Assembly: GCF_015355755.1 (NCBI RefSeq)
Contig: NZ_JACVEE010000001.1
Location: forward strand, 1,674,001 to 1,738,000
Reading direction: 5' to 3'
From: Nocardia sp. XZ_19_385
Lineage (GTDB): Bacteria; Actinomycetota; Actinomycetes; Mycobacteriales; Mycobacteriaceae
DNA: 64,000 nucleotides
The notes under the pieces were generated by a model. The model was given only the letters and a program-made list of their open reading frames with translations, did not search any database and was not told where the DNA came from. The translations under genes and the position numbers were made by a program. Positions 27,254-36,605 of this stretch are shown here, piece after piece (within the stretch, counting starts at the first letter, position 1; each line of letters starts with the position of its first letter).

Positions 27254-29392
27254 ATGTCCAGTACCGCAGTAGAAGAGGCCGAGACCACCGCGCAGAAACC
27301 GCGGAACGAGAAGAGCGGCCTGCTCGACCCCAAGATGATGCTGAAGTCACTGCCCGACGCGATCCGCAAACTGGATCCGCGCACGCTGTGGCGCAATCCG
27401 GTGATGCTCATCGTCGAACTCGGCGCCGTCTGGGCGACCGTGCTCGCGATCGCGCAGCCGTCCTTCTTCGCGTGGGCGATCGTCGTATGGCTGTGGCTCA
27501 CCGTGATTTTCGCCAATCTCGCCGAGGCGGTAGCCGAGGGTCGGGGCAAGGCGCAAGCCGACTCGTTGCGAAAAGCCAAGACCGACACCGTCGCCCGCCG
27601 ATTGGTGAACTGGTCGCCAGGTGCGTCCGCTCAGGAGGAATCCGTCGCGGCCCCCGAGTTGCGGCGCGGCGACTACGTTGTGGTCGAGGCCGGGCAGATC
27701 ATCCCCGGTGACGGTGATGTGGTCGAAGGCATTGCCTCGGTGGACGAGTCGGCCATCACCGGCGAATCCGCACCCGTCATCCGGGAATCCGGGGGTGACC
27801 GTTCCGCGGTCACCGGCGGCACCACGGTGCTGTCGGACCGGATCGTCGTGCAGATCACCCAGGAGCCCGGCGCCAGCTTCATCGACAAGATGATCGCGCT
27901 GGTCGAGGGCGCGTCCCGGCAGAAGACGCCGAACGAGATCGCGCTGAACATCCTGCTCGCCGCGTTGACGCTGATCTTCGTGTTCGCGGTGGTGACCTTG
28001 CAGCCGCTGGCGATCTACGCCAAGCAGAACAACCCCGGCGTCGCCGACGCCCTGGCGCTGGACGGCAACGGCATCACCGGCATCGCGCTGGTTTCGCTGC
28101 TGGTCTGCCTGATCCCCACCACCATCGGCGCACTGCTCTCGGCCATCGGCATCGCGGGCATGGACCGGCTGGTGCAGCGCAATGTGCTGGCCATGTCCGG
28201 GCGTGCGGTCGAAGCGGCCGGTGACGTGAACACGCTGCTGCTCGACAAGACCGGTACCATCACTCTCGGCAACCGCCAGGCCTCGGCTTTCGATCCGGTC
28301 CCCGGAGTGACCGAAGCCGAATTGGCCGACGCGGCACAGCTTTCCAGCCTCGCCGACGAGACCCCGGAGGGCCGCTCCATCGTGGTCTACGCGAAGGCGG
28401 CCTACGGTCTGCGGGAGCGCTCCCCCGGCGAGCTGACACATGCGGACTGGGTGGAATTCACTGCCCAGACCCGGATGTCGGGTGTGGACGTCGACAGCAG
28501 GCAGTTACGCAAGGGCGCGGCCAGCGCGGTCACCGAATGGGTGCGTGCCCAAGGCGGTTCGGTCCCACCGGAACTCGGTGCGATCGTGGACGGCATCTCC
28601 GCATCCGGTGGTACCCCGCTGGTCGTCGGCGAGGCCGTCGACGGCACCGCCCGGGTACTCGGCGTGATCCACCTCAAGGACGTCGTCAAGCAGGGCATGC
28701 GTGAGCGATTCGACGAAATGCGCCGTATGGGCATCCGCACCGTCATGATCACCGGCGACAATCCCTTGACCGCCAAGGCGATTGCCGACGAAGCCGGAGT
28801 CGACGACTTCCTCGCCGAAGCCACCCCCGAGGACAAGCTGGCGCTGATCAAGTCCGAACAGGACGGCGGACGGCTGGTCGCGATGACCGGCGACGGCACC
28901 AACGACGCCCCCGCCCTGGCCCAAGCCGACGTGGGCGTCGCGATGAACACCGGCACCTCGGCGGCCAAAGAGGCCGGCAACATGGTCGATCTGGACTCCG
29001 ATCCGACCAAGCTGATCGAGATCGTGGAGATCGGCAAGCAGCTGCTCATCACCCGCGGCGCGCTGACCACGTTCTCCATCGCCAACGACATCGCCAAGTA
29101 CTTCGCGATCATTCCCGCGCTGTTCGTGGCGCTGTTCCCAGGCCTGGGCCTGCTCAACGTCATGCGGCTGCACAGCCCGCAGTCGGCGATCCTGTCCGCG
29201 GTCATCTTCAACGCGCTGGTCATCATCGCGCTGATTCCGCTGGCGCTGCGCGGCGTGAACTACACGCCGTCCAACGCGTCGAAGCTGTTGAGCCGCAACC
29301 TGTTGATCTACGGGCTCGGCGGCATCGTCGCGCCGTTCATCGGCATCAAACTCATCGACCTGATCGTCCAACACCTCCCTGGGATGTCCTGA
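27254..29392 (+). CDS. kdpB: Potassium-transporting P-type ATPase subunit KdpB
   Basis: 712 residues, class IA P-type ATPase. The phosphorylation motif is [14 protein letters not shown], the actuator motif [13 protein letters not shown], and the hinge [20 protein letters not shown]. About seven membrane helices. N-terminus is longer and more charged than E. coli KdpB, as usual in actinobacteria. It starts one base after the kdpA stop. Hydrolyses ATP to drive K+ through KdpA. Confidence 0.96.
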   Translation: MSSTAVEEAETTAQKPRNEKSGLLDPKMMLKSLPDAIRKLDPRTLWRNPVMLIVELGAVWATVLAIAQPSFFAWAIVVWLWLTVIFANLAEAVAEGRGKAQADSLRKAKTDTVARRLVNWSPGASAQEESVAAPELRRGDYVVVEAGQIIPGDGDVVEGIASVDESAITGESAPVIRESGGDRSAVTGGTTVLSDRIVVQITQEPGASFIDKMIALVEGASRQKTPNEIALNILLAALTLIFVFAVVTLQPLAIYAKQNNPGVADALALDGNGITGIALVSLLVCLIPTTIGALLSAIGIAGMDRLVQRNVLAMSGRAVEAAGDVNTLLLDKTGTITLGNRQASAFDPVPGVTEAELADAAQLSSLADETPEGRSIVVYAKAAYGLRERSPGELTHADWVEFTAQTRMSGVDVDSRQLRKGAASAVTEWVRAQGGSVPPELGAIVDGISASGGTPLVVGEAVDGTARVLGVIHLKDVVKQGMRERFDEMRRMGIRTVMITGDNPLTAKAIADEAGVDDFLAEATPEDKLALIKSEQDGGRLVAMTGDGTNDAPALAQADVGVAMNTGTSAAKEAGNMVDLDSDPTKLIEIVEIGKQLLITRGALTTFSIANDIAKYFAIIPALFVALFPGLGLLNVMRLHSPQSAILSAVIFNALVIIALIPLALRGVNYTPSNASKLLSRNLLIYGLGGIVAPFIGIKLIDLIVQHLPGMS

Positions 29393-29393
29393 A

Positions 29394-30263
29394 ATGCGAC
29401 TGTCAACCTGGATCCGGCAGCATCTCGCCGCGCTGCGCGCACTATTGGTCCTCACCGCCATCACCGGAATCGTCTATCCCCTGGCGGTTTACGCCTTCGC
29501 CCAGCTCCCCGGACTGCACGACGGAGCCGAGGGGTCACTGCAGCGGGTCGATGGAAAGGTGGTGGGCTCCAGCCTGATCGGGCAGTCCTTCACCGATTCC
29601 GACGGCAAGGCGCTGCCGCAGTACTTCCAGAGCCGGCCGTCCGCGGCGGGTGACGGGTACGACCCGATGTCCAGCTCCGCGAGCAATCTCGGGCCCGAGG
29701 ACATCATCGATACCGATTCGCGCAAAAGCCTTTTGACGCAGGTGTGCACGCGAAGCAAGGAGATCGGCGACCGTGAGGGGGTCGACGGATCCCGGCCGTT
29801 CTGCACCGAAGAGGGTGTCGGAGCCGTGCTTTCGGTCATCGGGCCGCGCGATAAGGATGGCGATGTCTCGCGTCCGACCCGCGTGGTCAGTGTGAACGAG
29901 GCCTGCCCGGCAACGCCGTTCCTCGGCTCCTACCGGGGTGTTCCGGTGGAATGCGCGAAGCCGGGCGAGGACTATTCGGCCGGGCGGATCGTGCCCATTC
30001 GTGGTGCCGCACCCGCCGACTCCGCCGTCCCCGCCGACGCCGTGACCGCCAGTGGCAGTGGCCTGGACCCGAACATCTCGCCCGAGTACGCGGCCATTCA
30101 GGTCGCGCGGATCGCCGAGGTGCGCGGGATCACCTTCGACCAGGTGCAGGAAGTCGTTGCGGCACATAGCAAAGGCCGCACCATCGGGTTCCTCGGTGAG
30201 CCACGGGTGAACGTGCTGCAGTTGAACATGGAGCTGGATCGGCGGTACCCGGTCAAGGGGTGA
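29394..30263 (+). CDS. kdpC: Potassium-transporting ATPase subunit KdpC with a large insert
   Basis: 289 residues against about 190 in E. coli and mycobacteria. Normal parts: one membrane helix (LLVLTAITGIVYPLAVYAFA), GSLIGQSF-type block (GSSLIGQSFTDSDG), FQSRPSAAGDGYDPMSSSASNLGP, and the C-terminal block GSGLDPNISPEYAAIQVARIA with NVLQLNMELD. Between NLGP (residue 100) and the GSGLD block (residue 221) there are about 80 additional residues with four cysteines (118, 137, 171, 187). The insert lies in the extracytoplasmic domain, so disulfides are possible. KdpC otherwise stabilises ATP binding by KdpB. Confidence 0.9.
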   Translation: MRLSTWIRQHLAALRALLVLTAITGIVYPLAVYAFAQLPGLHDGAEGSLQRVDGKVVGSSLIGQSFTDSDGKALPQYFQSRPSAAGDGYDPMSSSASNLGPEDIIDTDSRKSLLTQVCTRSKEIGDREGVDGSRPFCTEEGVGAVLSVIGPRDKDGDVSRPTRVVSVNEACPATPFLGSYRGVPVECAKPGEDYSAGRIVPIRGAAPADSAVPADAVTASGSGLDPNISPEYAAIQVARIAEVRGITFDQVQEVVAAHSKGRTIGFLGEPRVNVLQLNMELDRRYPVKG

Positions 30264-30267
30264 GCTG

Positions 30268-31053
30268 TCAGGGTGTGTCCGGCCTGGGGATGTAGATGCC
30301 CGCGGCGCGGAGCTTGGCTTCGATGAGCGCGACCACCTGCGCCGCGGCGGACTCCTGCTCCTCGCCGTGGTGGGCGATGATCCGATACCGGGTCGCGGCT
30401 TCGGTGCGGGCTTGCATCCCGGTCAGGATCTTCAGTTGCTCCGGGTTGGCCAGGTAGTGGTCTGCCATCGTATCCGCGAGTTCGGGGATGCGAGGGTCAT
30501 CCGGTTCCCAGGTCGCGACCTGGGAACCGCGCAGGCTGATGGCGACGAACTGCGGGTCTTCCAGGGCTTTCCCGAGGTGCGTGAGGTATTCGTCGAAACT
30601 TTCCGGCACCAGGGCCTTGGCCAGCACCCAACCCTCCCGGGCGGCCGCGACCTCCTCCGGGGCGAAGCCGAGGCCGGGCATCCGCTCCAGCAGTGCCACC
30701 GCGCGATCGGGGAGCAGCGCCCGGTTGCCGTCGGCGAGCCGGTGCAGGGTGTCGCGCCGGGCGGTCAGTTCCTCGATCCGCGCGGTGAGGTCCCGTTCGA
30801 CGCCTGCGAGCGCGGCGGCGAACTGCGCGGCGTCGGCGTCGAGCAGGGGCCCGATCTCGGCCAGCGGCACGCCGGCCGCGGCCAGCGTCCGGACCTGGAC
30901 CAGGCGCAACAGGTCCGCTGAGGCGTAGCGGCGATAGCCGGAGCTGTCGCGATCGGGTTCCTCGACCAGGCCTTGCTTGTGATAGTGCCGCACGGTCTTG
31001 ACCGTGACGCCGACGAAGGCCGCCGCCTGCCCGATCGTGACCCCGTTGCTCAT
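30268..31053 (-). CDS. MerR-family transcriptional regulator
   Basis: 261 residues. The winged-helix N-terminus reads TIGQAAAFVGVTVKTVRHYHKQGLV followed by DSSGYRRYASADLLRLVQVRTLA. A coiled linker (LTARIEELTARRDTL) and a ~130-residue effector domain follow, without the Cys pattern of metal-binding MerR proteins; a TipAS-like drug-binding fold is possible. The start overlaps the SDR stop by 4 bp (ATGA), so regulator and SDR are one transcript. Convergent with kdpC. Confidence 0.85.
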   Translation of the reverse strand: MSNGVTIGQAAAFVGVTVKTVRHYHKQGLVEEPDRDSSGYRRYASADLLRLVQVRTLAAAGVPLAEIGPLLDADAAQFAAALAGVERDLTARIEELTARRDTLHRLADGNRALLPDRAVALLERMPGLGFAPEEVAAAREGWVLAKALVPESFDEYLTHLGKALEDPQFVAISLRGSQVATWEPDDPRIPELADTMADHYLANPEQLKILTGMQARTEAATRYRIIAHHGEEQESAAAQVVALIEAKLRAAGIYIPRPDTP

Positions 31054-31883
31054 CGGCGCTTGATGCCGCTCGCGAAGGACAGGAGCGTGTCCAGCACCGG
31101 TGTCGGTGTGAAAGAGGCGGCGACGACTTGCGCCTTGCCTGCCAGTCCAACAACGTAGCGGGCCTTCGGTTTACGCGCGGTGAGTGCGCGCTCCACATCG
31201 TCGACGACGGTCTTGACCGGGGCCGCGATCTTCTGGACCTGCGCCGCCATCTTGCGCATGCCCGCCAGCTGCGGCCCGTACAGCTCGCGCTGTGCGGGCG
31301 TCAGACGTTCCAGGCCGGCGTCGACCATGTCCAGCGCCCCGCCCCACATGTCGGTTTCGGTCGGGCCGGGCTCCACCATCGACACCGGAATTCCCCACGG
31401 CCGCAACTCGATTCGCAGCGCGTCGACCATGCCCTCGAGCGCGAATTTCGAGGAGTTGTAGGCGCCGGTCCCCGGGGTCGAGATGCGCCCGCTGAGCGAG
31501 GACACGAACACGATCCGGCCCTTGTTCGTCCGTAGTCGCGGCAGCACGGCCTGGGTCACCGCGATCGTCCCGAAGACGTTCACCTCGAACTGCCGCCGCA
31601 GATCGTCCACGGTGAGCGTCTCCACCGGGCCATCGACCACGATGCCCGCGTTGTTGACGACAGCATCCAGCTCAGCGGGCAGTACCTCATCGAGTGCGGC
31701 GATCTGTCCGGCGTCGGTGATATCCAGCACAATCGGGACAATCGCCGAGTGTTCGGCGGCCAGCGCCTCCCCATCGGCGATCTTTCGCACTCCGGCATAT
31801 ACCCGCCAGCCCTTTTCGGCCAAACGTAGCGAAAGCGCCTTACCGATACCGCGTCCCGCCCCGGTCACCAACACAGATTTCAT
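31050..31883 (-). CDS. Short-chain dehydrogenase/reductase
   Basis: 277 residues, classical SDR: VLVTGAGRGIGKALSLRLAE, VVNNAGIVVDGP, VFVSSLSGRISTPG and YNSSK. C-terminal half resembles retinol-dehydrogenase-like SDRs (VSMVEPGPTETDMW). It is the first gene of the SDR-MerR unit. Probably a target and reporter of the MerR effector; substrate unknown. Confidence 0.85.
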   Translation of the reverse strand: MKSVLVTGAGRGIGKALSLRLAEKGWRVYAGVRKIADGEALAAEHSAIVPIVLDITDAGQIAALDEVLPAELDAVVNNAGIVVDGPVETLTVDDLRRQFEVNVFGTIAVTQAVLPRLRTNKGRIVFVSSLSGRISTPGTGAYNSSKFALEGMVDALRIELRPWGIPVSMVEPGPTETDMWGGALDMVDAGLERLTPAQRELYGPQLAGMRKMAAQVQKIAAPVKTVVDDVERALTARKPKARYVVGLAGKAQVVAASFTPTPVLDTLLSFASGIKRR

Positions 31884-31948
31884 GCGCCGAGCCTAATGGC
31901 CGTAACTATCGCCGGGCATCGCCCGATCGAATCCATAGGGGTTCGTCG

Positions 31949-32206
31949 GTGGGAGTCGCGATGGGTAACGAAGGCGGTCGGTCCGACGCGCCCACACAAG
32001 GTTTCCTCAGCGACGTCCTCCGACATGCAAACGCCTTCCGACCTGTACTCGGGGCCTGCGCCTGCCTCGCGATTTTCATCGGTGGCGTCGTCGCTTTCGC
32101 GAACACAGCGGAGGAGAACGTCCCGTATCGGGTCAACCACCCGGTGGTCATCAAACCACTCACGACAACCCCGACGCCGGAAACCAGCCCGGCGCCGCCG
32201 AGCTAG
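31949..32206 (+). CDS. Small single-span hypothetical protein
   Basis: 85 residues: ~30 polar residues, one membrane helix (PVLGACACLAIFIGGVVAFA), then a Pro/Thr/Ser-rich outer segment ending ETSPAPPS. GTG 31949 has AGGGG 8 bases upstream; ATG 31961 with GGGAG is an alternative. Not a recognised family. Its stop overlaps the convergent YdcF-like gene by 4 bp. Confidence 0.6.
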   Translation: MGVAMGNEGGRSDAPTQGFLSDVLRHANAFRPVLGACACLAIFIGGVVAFANTAEENVPYRVNHPVVIKPLTTTPTPETSPAPPS

Positions 32207-32778
32207 CGGCCCGGGGCGTCCTTCCGTAATCCGTAGAGCGCGAGCAGCGGCTTCAGTGGCATCCACTCACCGAACCGATACTCCGCGCCGGGAACGAGCC
32301 TTGATGCCAGATCAGGGTCCTGCCGCGCGAGGTAGCGCCGGGCCTTCTCCGCGTGCAGCGGGACCGACACGATCTTGATCCGATCCGCGTCCTGCAGAAA
32401 TGGGATCGCGAACGAGATGTTCTCCCAGGTACTTCGGCTCTTCTCCTCCAACACGAACGCGCCGCGGTACCCGCGAATATCTCTGGCGTACGCGGCCATC
32501 AGCGCCGCCTCGCTGTGCGGCCCCGCGCACGCGCCGCCACAGAACAGGACCCGGCTATCGACCGCACCGGAGTCGATGGAGCGCAAACCGGCCCGCACCC
32601 GCCACCGGTTCATGGCGTTGGCCCGCGCACCCGAATTGCGATACCCCAGCACCACCACGACCTCGGAATCACCGCGAGCGGACCCCACTCCGCGGCGTGC
32701 GGCGCGCCAGTTCGCCCACTCACCCCACAGCAGCACCAGCACGAGACCGCCGACCGTCAGCCGAGTCCGTTTCCGCAT
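32203..32778 (-). CDS. YdcF/DUF218-type protein
   Basis: 191 residues: an N-terminal membrane helix (LTVGGLVLVLLWGEW) and a DUF218 domain with VVVLGYRNSGARAN, VLFCGGACAGPHSEAALMAAYA, EEKSRSTWENISFA and VSVPLHAEKARRYL. The family (SanA/YdcF) is linked to envelope integrity and vancomycin tolerance in E. coli, with no defined reaction. ATG 32778 is used; a short extension to GTG 32796 is possible. Confidence 0.78.
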   Translation of the reverse strand: MRKRTRLTVGGLVLVLLWGEWANWRAARRGVGSARGDSEVVVVLGYRNSGARANAMNRWRVRAGLRSIDSGAVDSRVLFCGGACAGPHSEAALMAAYARDIRGYRGAFVLEEKSRSTWENISFAIPFLQDADRIKIVSVPLHAEKARRYLARQDPDLASRLVPGAEYRFGEWMPLKPLLALYGLRKDAPGR

Positions 32779-32851
32779 CGGATCAGCCAAGCACACCAGT
32801 GATCAGGAATCGAGAAGCCCTGGGACCCTCCGCGCGCCTACCGTAATTCTC

Positions 32852-33325
32852 ATGTGCAACACACCTTTTGAACCGCCCCGCCCGGCCTCCCTGGCTCTGC
32901 AGTACGTCCAGATCACGGTCCTCGATTTCGACGAGTCCCTGGCCTTCTACCGCGACGCCCTGGGCCTGGAACTCGTCAACGACCTCGGTTCCGGCGACAA
33001 ACGCTGGGTCAACCTCACCAGCCCCACCCAGCCCGGCCTGGAATACGTCCTGTCCCGCCCGCACGCCGGCCGCTCCAAGGAAGACGGCGATGCCCTGCAG
33101 GCCGTCCTCGTCAAGGGCATCCTCCCGATGCTCGTCTTCACCACCGACGACCTCGACGCCACCTTCGAACGCGTCAAAGCCTCCGGCGCCGAAGTTCTCC
33201 AGGAACCCGTCGACCGCCCCTGGGGCCCCCGCGACTCCGCCTTCCGCGACCCGTCGGGCACCACAGTCCGCATCCAGCAGGGCGAAGTCCGCCGCCGCCC
33301 GAAGAAGACCGCCCCCACTTCGTGA
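32852..33325 (+). CDS. VOC (glyoxalase/bleomycin resistance) family protein
   Basis: 157 residues with one vicinal-oxygen-chelate module pair: LQYVQITVLDFDESLAFYRDALGLELV, then VFTTDDLDATFERVKASGAEVLQEP and SAFRDPSGTTVRIQ. Metal-binding His/Glu positions are only partly present (the usual first His is Gln in LQYVQI), so metal use is uncertain. Third-position bias towards C is stronger than in the neighbours. Basic C-terminal tail (RRRPKKT). Convergent with the winged-helix gene. Confidence 0.78.
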   Translation: MCNTPFEPPRPASLALQYVQITVLDFDESLAFYRDALGLELVNDLGSGDKRWVNLTSPTQPGLEYVLSRPHAGRSKEDGDALQAVLVKGILPMLVFTTDDLDATFERVKASGAEVLQEPVDRPWGPRDSAFRDPSGTTVRIQQGEVRRRPKKTAPTS

Positions 33326-33326
33326 A

Positions 33327-34412
33327 TCACCCCTCGATGACAACCTTGCTTTCTTCGCCCGGCGCGATGAACGGCAGCAGCGCTTCCGCCTCGGCCCGCA
33401 CCGCTACCTCGTCGGCGCTGGGCAGCGGATGCCAGGGGGTGATGCGCAGGGTGGCGCCGTCGAGGGCCCAGCGGCCGTGCACGAAGCCGTCCACCAGGTA
33501 CATGGGAACACCGGCCGAGGCTTCCTTCGCGATGCTCTGCCGGTCTTCCTCGGCGATGATGCGGCGGCGATCCTTGTGGCCGAGGACCGCGTTGTCGAAG
33601 GCGGGGAGGAAGCGGACCGGGACCTCCAGGTCGGGGTCGGCCAGCGGGGCGTCAGGGAGATCGAAGAGCACCTTGTGCTGGTCGTCGGTGAAAACTGTTA
33701 GTTCCGACCGCATTCCGTCGATGACCTCGGCCAGTTTGGTGGTGCCGGACCAGGCTTGCATGTCGGCCACGGTGGCCGGGCCGAAGGCGGCCAGGTAGCG
33801 GCGGATCATTTGTCGCGGGTCGGCCGGGGTCAGCGGCGTGCCGATCCATTCGTCGGCGAGGCTGACCGTGACGTAGCGGTTGCGCCAGCGGCCCCAGGAG
33901 CCGGTTTCGGCGCTGTGCGCCAGCGGGACCATGACTTCTACCGATTCGGCGAGCCTGCGGACGTGCCGCTCCGGGAAGTGTTCGGCGAGCAGCTTGCCGA
34001 AATCGCTGCGGGACAACGCCTTACCGGATAGGAGCTCGCGGCCGGTGGCCGCCAGCCGGACCAGATCGACGCCTTCGATTTCCTCGCGGTAGTAGGCCGC
34101 TTTCAGCATCGCATCGATCCAGGGCTGCACGGTGGGACGCAGCCAGCTGAAATCCTCGGCCGTGGCCAGGTGGACCGTGCGGCGAATCATGGTGGAGCGC
34201 ACCAGTTTCCGGTCTTGCAGCAGGGATTCCAGGTCGGCGTGGGCGAAATCGGCCAGCCGCGTCCACAATCCGACGTAGGGCCAGTTCGGTTCCTGGCCCT
34301 GGACCGCCACGAGATGCCGGACCAGCTCCAGCGGCGTGAGCTCGACCCGCTCGGCCAGCATCTGGCGCACCAGCAGCGTCCGGTTCAATTCCCGCAGCGA
34401 TAGTTCGGTCAT
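33327..34412 (-). CDS. Winged-helix DNA-binding protein, AlkZ/HTH_42 type
   Basis: 361 residues of the HTH_42 superfamily that includes AlkZ/AlkX/YcaQ DNA glycosylases, which remove alkylated or crosslinked bases. The Gln-x-Gln catalytic motif of AlkZ corresponds to AVQGQ here (Gln38, Gln40). Other blocks: RKLVRSTMIRRTVHLATAEDF, AFGPATVADMQAWSG, RFLPAFDNAVLGHKDR and YLVDGFVHGRWALDGATL. Family members also include plain transcription factors, so enzyme activity is inferred. ATG start; single gene. Confidence 0.75.
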   Translation of the reverse strand: MTELSLRELNRTLLVRQMLAERVELTPLELVRHLVAVQGQEPNWPYVGLWTRLADFAHADLESLLQDRKLVRSTMIRRTVHLATAEDFSWLRPTVQPWIDAMLKAAYYREEIEGVDLVRLAATGRELLSGKALSRSDFGKLLAEHFPERHVRRLAESVEVMVPLAHSAETGSWGRWRNRYVTVSLADEWIGTPLTPADPRQMIRRYLAAFGPATVADMQAWSGTTKLAEVIDGMRSELTVFTDDQHKVLFDLPDAPLADPDLEVPVRFLPAFDNAVLGHKDRRRIIAEEDRQSIAKEASAGVPMYLVDGFVHGRWALDGATLRITPWHPLPSADEVAVRAEAEALLPFIAPGEESKVVIEG

Positions 34413-34455
34413 AGTTCCATCCTGGCTCAGACCACCGACATATTCGCAGTCGAAC

Positions 34456-34896
34456 TCAGGGCGCGGCCGGCTCCATCCGCAGCGGCACCCCGATCCGATT
34501 CCACAGGTTGATCATGGCGGTCACCGCGACCAGACCCGCGCGGGCGTCTTCCTCGAAGTGCTTCTCGACGCCGGCCCACACCTCGTCGGTCACACCGTGC
34601 GGCCCGAGCGTGGTCACCTCCTCGGCGTAGGCGAGCGCGGCCTTCTCGGCATCGGTGAACTTCACCGACTCCCGCCAGGCGTTCAGGTAGTAGATGCGCT
34701 GCTCGGTTTCGCCGTGCAGCCGGGCATCGGTGGTGTGCATGTCGATGCAGAACAGGCAGCCGTTGATCTGGGAAACCCGGATCTTGACCAGTTCCCGGAC
34801 GGTGGCGTCGAGCGGCCCGCGGCGAATCGCCATCTCGGCGTCGTACCAGCCTTTATAGACCTCGGGGGCGAGTCCGGGCAGGTTCAGGCGAGGCAT
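34456..34896 (-). CDS. AhpD-like carboxymuconolactone decarboxylase family protein
   Basis: 146 residues with the AhpD redox motif NGCLFCIDMHTTDAR (CxxC plus His), preceded by RELVKIRVSQI. Such proteins act as peroxide-reducing partners. The C-terminus WNRIGVPLRM is typical of the family. ECF41 sigma factors usually sit next to such genes, and one is present elsewhere in this window (59.0 kb). Here its neighbours are unrelated. Confidence 0.82.
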   Translation of the reverse strand: MPRLNLPGLAPEVYKGWYDAEMAIRRGPLDATVRELVKIRVSQINGCLFCIDMHTTDARLHGETEQRIYYLNAWRESVKFTDAEKAALAYAEEVTTLGPHGVTDEVWAGVEKHFEEDARAGLVAVTAMINLWNRIGVPLRMEPAAP

Positions 34897-34959
34897 AGGA
34901 TGTCCTTTCGTCGGTCTTCACCAGCTAGACGACACAGCCCTGGCAAATGTGACACGCGC

Positions 34960-36516
34960 CTAAGAGTCCGGCAAGCATCGTTCCCGGTCGGGCAGGTCAT
35001 CACAGGGTGCGTTGCCGAAAGCGCGCAGCACCTCCTGGCCGGTCTGCTCGGTCAGGAACCGCAGGAACGCCGCCGCCAGCGAGTCGCCGGGCGGGTCACC
35101 GTAGCTGTAGGCGTACTCCACGCCCCAGAACGGATAGGTCCGGGTGATCGCGGCATCCCGGTCGGCTCGGACGCCGGCGATGGTGACCGGCACCACGTCG
35201 GCCTTGCTCGCCTCGGCGAACGCGCTGTAGCCGATCGCGCCGGGCAGTTCGGCGACGGCCGCGATCATGTCGCTGGTCACCTGCACGTCGCAGTGCTCGG
35301 GTTTCGTACCGATCAAATCCTTGATGCCGGTGCAGCTCACGTGCCGACGCGGCGGCTGCTGGGCGGCGTCGAGGAGTCGCCGATCGAAGGTGTCACGGGT
35401 ACCCGAGCCGGGCAGCCGGTTCACCAGCACCACTGGGATATCCCTGCCGCCCACCTCTTTCCAGTTGGTGATCCGATCCTGATAGAGGTCACGCACCTGC
35501 GCGACGGTGAGGTCGCGCACCCCCACATCCTTGTGCACGATCACCGAGAACAGCGCCACCGCCAGCGCCCGATGCCGCAACGCCGGATACGCGACGCCTT
35601 TCGAGCCGTCGCTGATCGCCAGCAATTCACGATTGTCCTTGCCCTGCACCGTGACTCGATCCAGACCGCGCTCGGTACCTTCGAATCCGAATTCGAATTC
35701 CGCACGCGTGCACCGTTTCGCGTACTGCGCCGCCGCCTCCCGGACGACCGGTTCGAAGGCCGAGGATCCGACCAGGGTGAGCCGGCCCGTCGCGCAGTCC
35801 GCCGGCGCCGGTTCCGGCTCGAACACCGCGACCGCGAACTGCACGACGATCACCAGCACCAGAAACGCCACGAGCGCCAGCATCATGCGCGAAATCCCGG
35901 TCCGGCTCTCGGTTTCGGTGACCCGCCCACGCTTGAGGCCGCCGACCAGCACCGGCGCCGGGTACTCGCCACTGCCCTCCGAGCGCTGCAGAATCGCGAG
36001 GATCTTGTAGTGGTCCGACCGGTCCAGCGGCACCTTGGGCAGATCGATCACCCCGATGTGCCCGCCGGTGTCCTCGCGCACCCCGATGCCGGAATTGCTG
36101 CCGAGACTGTCGGCCAGGGCCTGGTCACTGAGTTCGGTCACCGCCATCCCGATCACCCGGCGCTGCGGAAAGCGCAGGTGCAGACCGATTCTCGGCGACG
36201 GCAGCAGATAGTCCGCGGTCTCGATGGCGATCGCGCCGCTGTTCTCGATGCGAACCAGCACTACCGACAGATCGCGCAATTCCGCGGAGTCCGAGCGCAA
36301 TTGCTCGAGCACGCCGGGGAACACCGAGGTGATCTCCCCGGTGACGGGCGTATCCATCTGCACGCGGTAACCGAGTCGGCGCCGTCCGACCACGACGAAC
36401 TCCCACAGGAACGCGCCGACCGGCACCGCGATACCGACAAGCGCCAGAACGGTATCGAGCGGAAAGTCGCCCACCAGAAATCCCACTCCCCACAGATCCG
36501 GCAGCCGCAGCAGCAC
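34960..36516 (-). CDS. Membrane-tethered PstS-like substrate-binding protein
   Basis: 518 residues. First helix (TVLALVGIAVPVGAFLWEFVVV) followed by GRRRLGYR, so residues ~45-205 should be cytoplasmic. This part has a beta-rich pattern: DLSVVLVRIENSGAIAIETADY and GLHLRFPQRRVIGMAVTEL. A second helix (MMLALVAFLVLVIVVQFAVAVF) leads out to a PBP domain: LTLVGSSAFEPVVREAAAQYA, VNRLPGSGTRDTFDRRLL, and AAVAELPGAIGYSAFAEA, the signature of phosphate-type binding proteins. Four Cys near the C-terminal lobe may form disulfides. There is no ABC permease or ATPase nearby, so a sensory role is likelier than transport. Similar two-domain proteins occur in Streptomyces. Confidence 0.75.
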   Translation of the reverse strand: MLLRLPDLWGVGFLVGDFPLDTVLALVGIAVPVGAFLWEFVVVGRRRLGYRVQMDTPVTGEITSVFPGVLEQLRSDSAELRDLSVVLVRIENSGAIAIETADYLLPSPRIGLHLRFPQRRVIGMAVTELSDQALADSLGSNSGIGVREDTGGHIGVIDLPKVPLDRSDHYKILAILQRSEGSGEYPAPVLVGGLKRGRVTETESRTGISRMMLALVAFLVLVIVVQFAVAVFEPEPAPADCATGRLTLVGSSAFEPVVREAAAQYAKRCTRAEFEFGFEGTERGLDRVTVQGKDNRELLAISDGSKGVAYPALRHRALAVALFSVIVHKDVGVRDLTVAQVRDLYQDRITNWKEVGGRDIPVVLVNRLPGSGTRDTFDRRLLDAAQQPPRRHVSCTGIKDLIGTKPEHCDVQVTSDMIAAVAELPGAIGYSAFAEASKADVVPVTIAGVRADRDAAITRTYPFWGVEYAYSYGDPPGDSLAAAFLRFLTEQTGQEVLRAFGNAPCDDLPDRERCLPDS

Positions 36517-36605
36517 TTGCCACCTATTGTCGGCCCGCTCGGCCGCTGCGACGATGATCTACGGCAGTGTTCGCCAACAGTTCACCGGATCGCCACCGGG
36601 CCGAT

